In this document: positions 59,572 to 64,000 of the stretch, in pieces
How the letters are laid out: every line of letters begins with the position of its first letter
Numbering within the stretch: position 1 is the stretch's first letter
Assembly: GCA_032358165.1 (NCBI GenBank)
Contig: JAALGY010000063.1
Coordinates: forward strand, 310,001-374,000
Origin: Diplosphaera chodatii
Taxonomy: Eukaryota; Chlorophyta; Trebouxiophyceae; Prasiolales; Stichococcaceae
Length of the DNA: 64,000 nt
Direction of reading: 5' to 3'
Position numbers and translations under genes: made by a program
The notes under the pieces: generated by a model
The model's database searches: none
Seen by the model: only the letters and a program-made list of their open reading frames with translations
What the model was told of the DNA's origin: nothing

Positions 59572-60470
59572 GCCGTGCATTTTGACACATACGCTACATT
59601 GGTTGAAGTTGGGGGTGTAAAGATATGCAGGTTGTTTACTAGCAGTTGTGCAGGGATGTTTATGAAATTTGCACGCAGAGGCATTTTGGGACTGCATGTC
59701 AACTTATGGCAAGCGCGTGCTGTCACTCAGCAGTCAGGCAATCACGCTGCCCTTGGTGCACGCATGAGACTGCTGAGGAGCCATCATCTGGAGGTGTGAT
59801 AGTTCGGCATGGCACGGGCTGTTTAGGCAGGTTTAAGCTAGACCCACTCCAACTCCCCAAGTGAGGCCTGCCGCCACACCCTTTCGGTTGATTGCTTCCG
59901 CTCCCCTTTCACTGCCACTATCATGTCCGTCTGTCCTCACACCTCGTTTGCCTCCTTGCAACCTGCAATCGACCAGGCGGTCCGACCGATATGGCCTGCA
60001 CATGTCACTGAGAGCTGAGAGGGGCAGACATAAGCATTACACCTTCTGATCTGTGCTTGCAACTCAGCCTTGCTTGCCTCCGGAGCAGGACAATACGCAG
60101 AGGTGCGGCCTTTGGCTGTAAGCATTCATATCTACGTATGCTGCAAGTGCGCATGGGTATTCTAACATAGTGCAAATGCAATCATCTGCGCCTGCAAGTG
60201 CGTACACCTCATCACCTGCGCATGCTCAATTTAACGCCTTGTCAGCTGCATGATCTGACGACTGCAATTAGCATACGTCGAGTTACCGCTCGCTGGCATC
60301 ACAACCCGCGACAGCCCAGTGTGCTGCGTGCGAAGCTAATTACTACTTTGCCAATGTCAGCGCCAATGTAGTTTGTGCTCCACATCGGATCAGGCCCAGA
60401 GACGACACCAACATCCTTGGCTGCTTGCGGCTTGCTGCTGGGAGCGCCGAGGTGGACCTCTACCAGCAGC
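59572..60470. other. RNR1 3' flank and RPN2 promoter
   Basis: No coding exon seen. A TGTAA at 60117-60121, about 550 nt past the RNR1 stop, is a candidate poly(A) signal. Confidence 0.45.
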
Positions 60471-62843
60471 ATGACAGCAAGGGCAGGAGCTATACTGCTG
60501 CTGTCACTGGTGGCCGGCGTGGTCATCTGCGCCGCTGCAGAGCCGCTGGACATTAAGTTGCTGACACCAAGTGTCCAAGATCGGGGACAAGGCTGGCTGC
60601 AGGTGCCTGCGTGACCCTGCGGTTGTTGTTGCACACGAAGATGTGGATCTAGCATGTGGTGATACGCCTGGTGCAACTGCACCTCGTGAACCTTTGCAGA
60701 AGATGTCCTGGAGCAGTCCTTCCAGTCTCCCTGTCTGCAGGTCGCGGTGACTGATGCGGCAGGACAGCCTGCGCCCGGCGCAGTCGTCCGGCTGAAGTCA
60801 GCGGATGCTCCTGATGGCAGCGCCCTCACATCAGATGTGCAGTTGTGGCTCAACGATGATAAGAGCTTCGGCCTGGACTTTGGGAAACTCAAGCCGCAGC
60901 CTGGCCTTTACACGTAAGTTGCACTGCTTGCGTCTGTGCGCAATTGCACATCGTGTGTATGCTCAGCAGCTCACGCCGCATGTAAGTCGTCCAGCCAAGC
61001 ATTTTCAGGAAGCAGCCACAATTCACCCCTGCAGGCTGACATTTTCAGCAGGAAATGCCGGCGAGACGGTCACTGCCCAGGCTCAAGTGGCATGGACAAC
61101 CGAGGTGGAGGTCGTCGATGCAAGGGCGGGCGTTGAGACGGGGTCCTACATGGATGCGCAACAGCTGTCATACCCCAAGCAGTTGCCTGAAACACTGTCA
61201 CTGGTCACCGATGGGGCTAGCAAGGTGCGTCCCACTACCTCCATCACTGCTCCACCATCTGTAGTTCATGTTGACGCTTGCTTTGCACCACATGTGCCTT
61301 GCACACCTTGGACACACGCCAGGTTGACAGATGCATCGGCACGATACTCGTCGTCTGTGGTGTGGCGGCAGGTCGTGGTCGAGTTCACGGTGCGGCGGGG
61401 GCCGGGCAGCGCGGCGGCCGGCGAGGCGTTCAAGCCCCACCAGGCGTTCGTGCGAGCTGTGCACGTGGCTACAGGCGCCACTGCAACCTTCCGCGCCAAG
61501 GTGGGTCCCCTGCCTCTCGGGGCTGCCAACATCAGGCACCTCGGTGCTGCACTGGGGTGACCCGCCACATCAGCCTGTGCTTGCGGACGGCTGTCATGCT
61601 GTTGCTGCCCCCTTTCGAGGTCGGGTCGGCAATGTGCGCAGGCGGGCGAGGCGGGGTCACACCGCGCGGCCTTCTCCGCGGCGGAGGTCGCGGTGCAGGC
61701 CGACGGCCGCGGCGGCCTGTACGACCTGGCGCTGTTGCTGGGCGACGCAGCGGTGGCAAACCCCATTGAGTGGCGCCTCGCGCAGGTGAGCGGCAGTGCC
61801 CCTGCCTAGTTCAGCACCTGCCTGTACCCAGGCACATCTGTGCCCCTGCATGGTACACCTGCTGCAGACCAGCGTGTCGAGAGTGTGCACGTCAGGTAGG
61901 GCTCCGTGCACATGGGGCTGTGTCAATGTGCGCCTATGGCTTGCGCTGTAGTTGTGCGGCAATGATCTCGTACGGTCGGTGGTGCATGCAGGTGGACGTG
62001 CCAGCGGGGAGGGTGGATGCTGTGGCGCCACCAGCGGGTGCCAAGCCGGAGATCCGACACCAGTTTCGTGCCCCGGAGAAGCACCCGCTGCCGCTCATCC
62101 CCCTTGCCTTTGCCGGCCTCCAGGTGCAGTGGTTGTCCCCAGGAATGCATGCAGTAGCCGCAGGCTTGGCGATGGTGCAGCACATATGACAAGTACATGG
62201 CCACTGCATTGGATGGTGGACCTGCACAGCAACCAGTTGGCAAGGAATCAGGGTCCAGGGCGTCCCAGCGCCAATATGGTGGGCCTTGCACAGCTTGGGT
62301 GCGACCGTCGCTGCCCGTCCGCCCACAGGTGGCGCTGTTCCTCGGGCTGGTGTGGGCGCTGCTCTCACGCCAGGGGCTGGGCGTCCGCCTTCGGGGCCTG
62401 CCCAACACCGCGGGAGGCGCCCTCGCCGGTGCGCGGCTGTGCAACACTCACTGCACGGCGCCCTTTGGAACTGCACCTCCACAAAGCGACACTTGGCAGC
62501 CGATACACCTTGAAAACCCGCCCATGTGCTGCCCGTCTTTAGCTCGCCACACCCCAGCGCTTTATGATGTTTGTGTTTGCCAAGGCACTGTACATGTCAG
62601 CACCCCACCATGCCATTCGTTATGGTTCATACCTTGTCGGTTTTCCCAGCATCACATATGACATGCTTTGCTGCAGCGCTGGGCTTTCACGGCGGGCTGT
62701 TCGGCATCTTGGCGCTGTACCTGCTCTTCTGGGCGCGGCTCAGTCTGCTGCAGCTGATACCGCTGCTGGCAGTCGCAGGCCCCGTGACAGCGGTCTTTGG
62801 CTATGCCGTGCTCAGTCACCTAGCCTCCCGCGCGGCCGCCTAG
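60471..62843 (+). CDS. RPN2: Oligosaccharyltransferase subunit ribophorin II (RPN2/Swp1)
   Basis: Membrane subunit of the ER oligosaccharyltransferase for N-glycosylation. The start at 60471 opens a signal peptide (MTARAGAILLLSLVAGVVIC, then AAAEP). Luminal beta-sandwich segments follow: DIKLLTPSV, VTDAAGQPAPGAVVRLKSAD, LKPQPGLYTLTFSAG and FKPHQAFVRAVHVATGATAT. The membrane part reads IRHQFRAPEKHPLPLIPLAF, VALFLGLVWALLSRQGL and GLFGILALYLLFWARLSLLQ followed by LIPLLAVAGPVTAVFGYAV. About nine exons, roughly 410 aa. That is shorter than human RPN2 (about 630) and longer than yeast Swp1 (about 290), so the N-terminal solenoid is reduced. Not all joins were resolved. Confidence 0.87.
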
Positions 62844-63180
62844 GGGGCGCCAGCTGGTTATGCGCTTCACCAGCGGGTCTGGGCATGATTCAATATGCTG
62901 ACAAACAAGTGGAATGAAATATACTGCGTTAACAGCACACATTGGCTTACGACCGTGACCTTGTTCCAAAGTAGCATGGACGTCGACGCGACACATACAG
63001 GCATGCCAACTGGTGGGCACTCAACACTCAAGGGCAGCACTCACAGTCACAACCAGCTGACACGTCTTCGCGGGGCAACTCATCACATGCCGTCTCTCAG
63101 ACCCTCCACATCGCCTGTGTGGTTTTGTTGTTGCTCTGCACGGGGAACGTGGCTGGAGGTAGTGCATGGTGAGAGGGCGC
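62844..63180. other. Convergent 3' flanks of RPN2 and the unknown right-edge gene
   Basis: 337 bp without a gene. It presumably holds both 3' UTRs. Confidence 0.45.
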
Positions 63181-63905
63181 CTAGTCCTCTGAAACCACCA
63201 CACTCGCCAGCCGCATGCTGGTGGGCGTCGCCTGCACATAGAAGCGGTGCGCCGGCTGCTCTGCCTGTGAGCGCCGCCCCACAGGAGCCGCCTGGATCAC
63301 GGTGTCCGACTCCAGGCACTCCCCCCAGTCGGCAGCGTAGTCCTCACCGCTGCCGCCGCCACTGCTGCCCTGGACGCCATGCATCAGCCGCGCGATGGCC
63401 GCGCGCTCGGCAGGCGCCGCCACGTCGACGCCCCTGCCATGAGCCGGCGGCCGCTGCAGGGCGGGCTGCTGGTCCCAGGCGCCCTGCCCGGCGGCCGGCG
63501 GCTGCGCTGGCTCCAAGCCCTGCATGGGGCGCAGCAGCTCCTGGGAGCTGGCCCGGGAGGTCGAAGGGGAGCCGGCGGGGGAGCCGGGACCGGAGCCCGG
63601 TGCCAGGCCCGACACCGAGCCTGGGGCCGAGCCCGGCGCGGAGGCCGGGGCGCGCCGCCCAGCCTCGGCGCCGCCTGCCGGGGTGGGCGGGCTGGGCAGC
63701 GGCGGCGCCGACGCCGGCCGCTCCACCGCGGCGCCCTGCGACATCGGCACCGGCAGCTCCGGCAGCGGGATGCCTGGCGCCGGGTGCCGCAGCGGTGAGC
63801 CCGGCTGCCGCTGCTGCTGCTGCGCGGGGGACCCGGCCTGCGCCGCCGACAGCAGGCGGTCCACCAGGTCCGGCTGGCCGGGCAGCCTGCGCAGCAGCGC
63901 CTCGC
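63181..63905 (-). CDS. Unknown Pro/Ala/Ser-rich protein, C-terminal exon
   Basis: The last exon of a gene that continues past the right edge. It begins after an acceptor (GCAG) at about 63906 and ends at 63181. A short ordered start (GEALLRRLPGQPDLVDRLLS) is followed by a disordered region with AP/GS repeats (SAPGSAPGSVSGLAPGSGPG). It ends with a more structured tail (AIARLMHGVQG, AADWGECLESDTVIQAAP, HRFYVQATPTSMRLASVVVS then ED). I do not recognise the family. Confidence 0.6.
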
Positions 63906-64000
63906 CTGCGTGCACGGAGCGGAGGGGGTGGTTGCAGTGTGGATTATGAGGTGACGTAAGGCTGTGGGCGTGCAGGGCCCCAATGTGGGTGTCAACTTGC

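Overview
This is a gene-dense nuclear segment from a green alga (Chlorophyta, plausibly Trebouxiophyceae). Nearly every gene is broken by several short introns of about 75-150 nt with GTGAGC/GTGCGC-type donors and CTGCAG/TGCAG acceptors. Several genes have TGTAA poly(A) signals at a usable distance, as is usual in chlorophytes. The products include chloroplast proteins (TatC, plastid-type IscA, photorespiratory glycerate kinase) and plant-specific families (hydroxyproline O-arabinosyltransferase, DUF4057, a CX2CX18CX2C GATA factor). I see no bacterial operons, CRISPR arrays, rRNA or tRNA genes.

Layout, left to right: SF3B3 3' part (+, enters from the left), histidine-phosphatase 1 (+), alpha/beta hydrolase (-), RNA polymerase III subunit RPC31 (+), UDP-glucose 6-dehydrogenase (-), KAE1 (+), SOUL haem-binding protein (-), LSM1 (+), mitochondrial GrpE (-), histidine-phosphatase 2 (+), proteasome ATPase RPT4 (-), GDSL esterase IAH1 (+), glycerate kinase (-), plastid-type IscA (-), intronless DDX6/DHH1 DEAD-box helicase (-), TatC (+), nucleoporin NUP93 (-), twin-CX9C mitoribosomal protein mS37 (+), a cysteine-form selenoprotein K homologue (-), a decayed reverse-transcriptase patch, PAN-domain/HPAT glycosyltransferase (+), tRNA 2'-O-methyltransferase TRM7 (+), GATA factor (-), DUF4057 protein (-), RNase II/RNR exonuclease (+), ribophorin II (+), and the 3' end of an unknown low-complexity protein (-, leaves on the right).

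The genes are unlinked housekeeping functions: splicing, mRNA decay, tRNA modification, proteasome, nuclear pore, organelle import and Fe-S assembly, ER N-glycosylation and ERAD, and wall-polymer precursors. From the third gene to the twelfth, strands alternate strictly, giving divergent promoters of roughly 360-640 bp and closely spaced convergent 3' ends.

I found no undescribed multi-gene system. The most interesting points are at gene-structure level: at least eight phase-consistent GC-AG introns, a selenoprotein K homologue with Cys replacing Sec, an N-terminal PAN-like module on an HPAT enzyme, a PABP-binding (PAM2-like) motif in the first exon of an RNase II, a TRM7 gene split directly after its ATG, and a 20-bp perfect inverted repeat in a NUP93 intron. 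Exon models for SF3B3, phosphatases 1 and 2, RPC31, KAE1, LSM1, IAH1, mS37, SELENOK and TRM7 were checked codon by codon for reading phase. Other multi-exon genes are given as spans, with internal boundaries only partly resolved.
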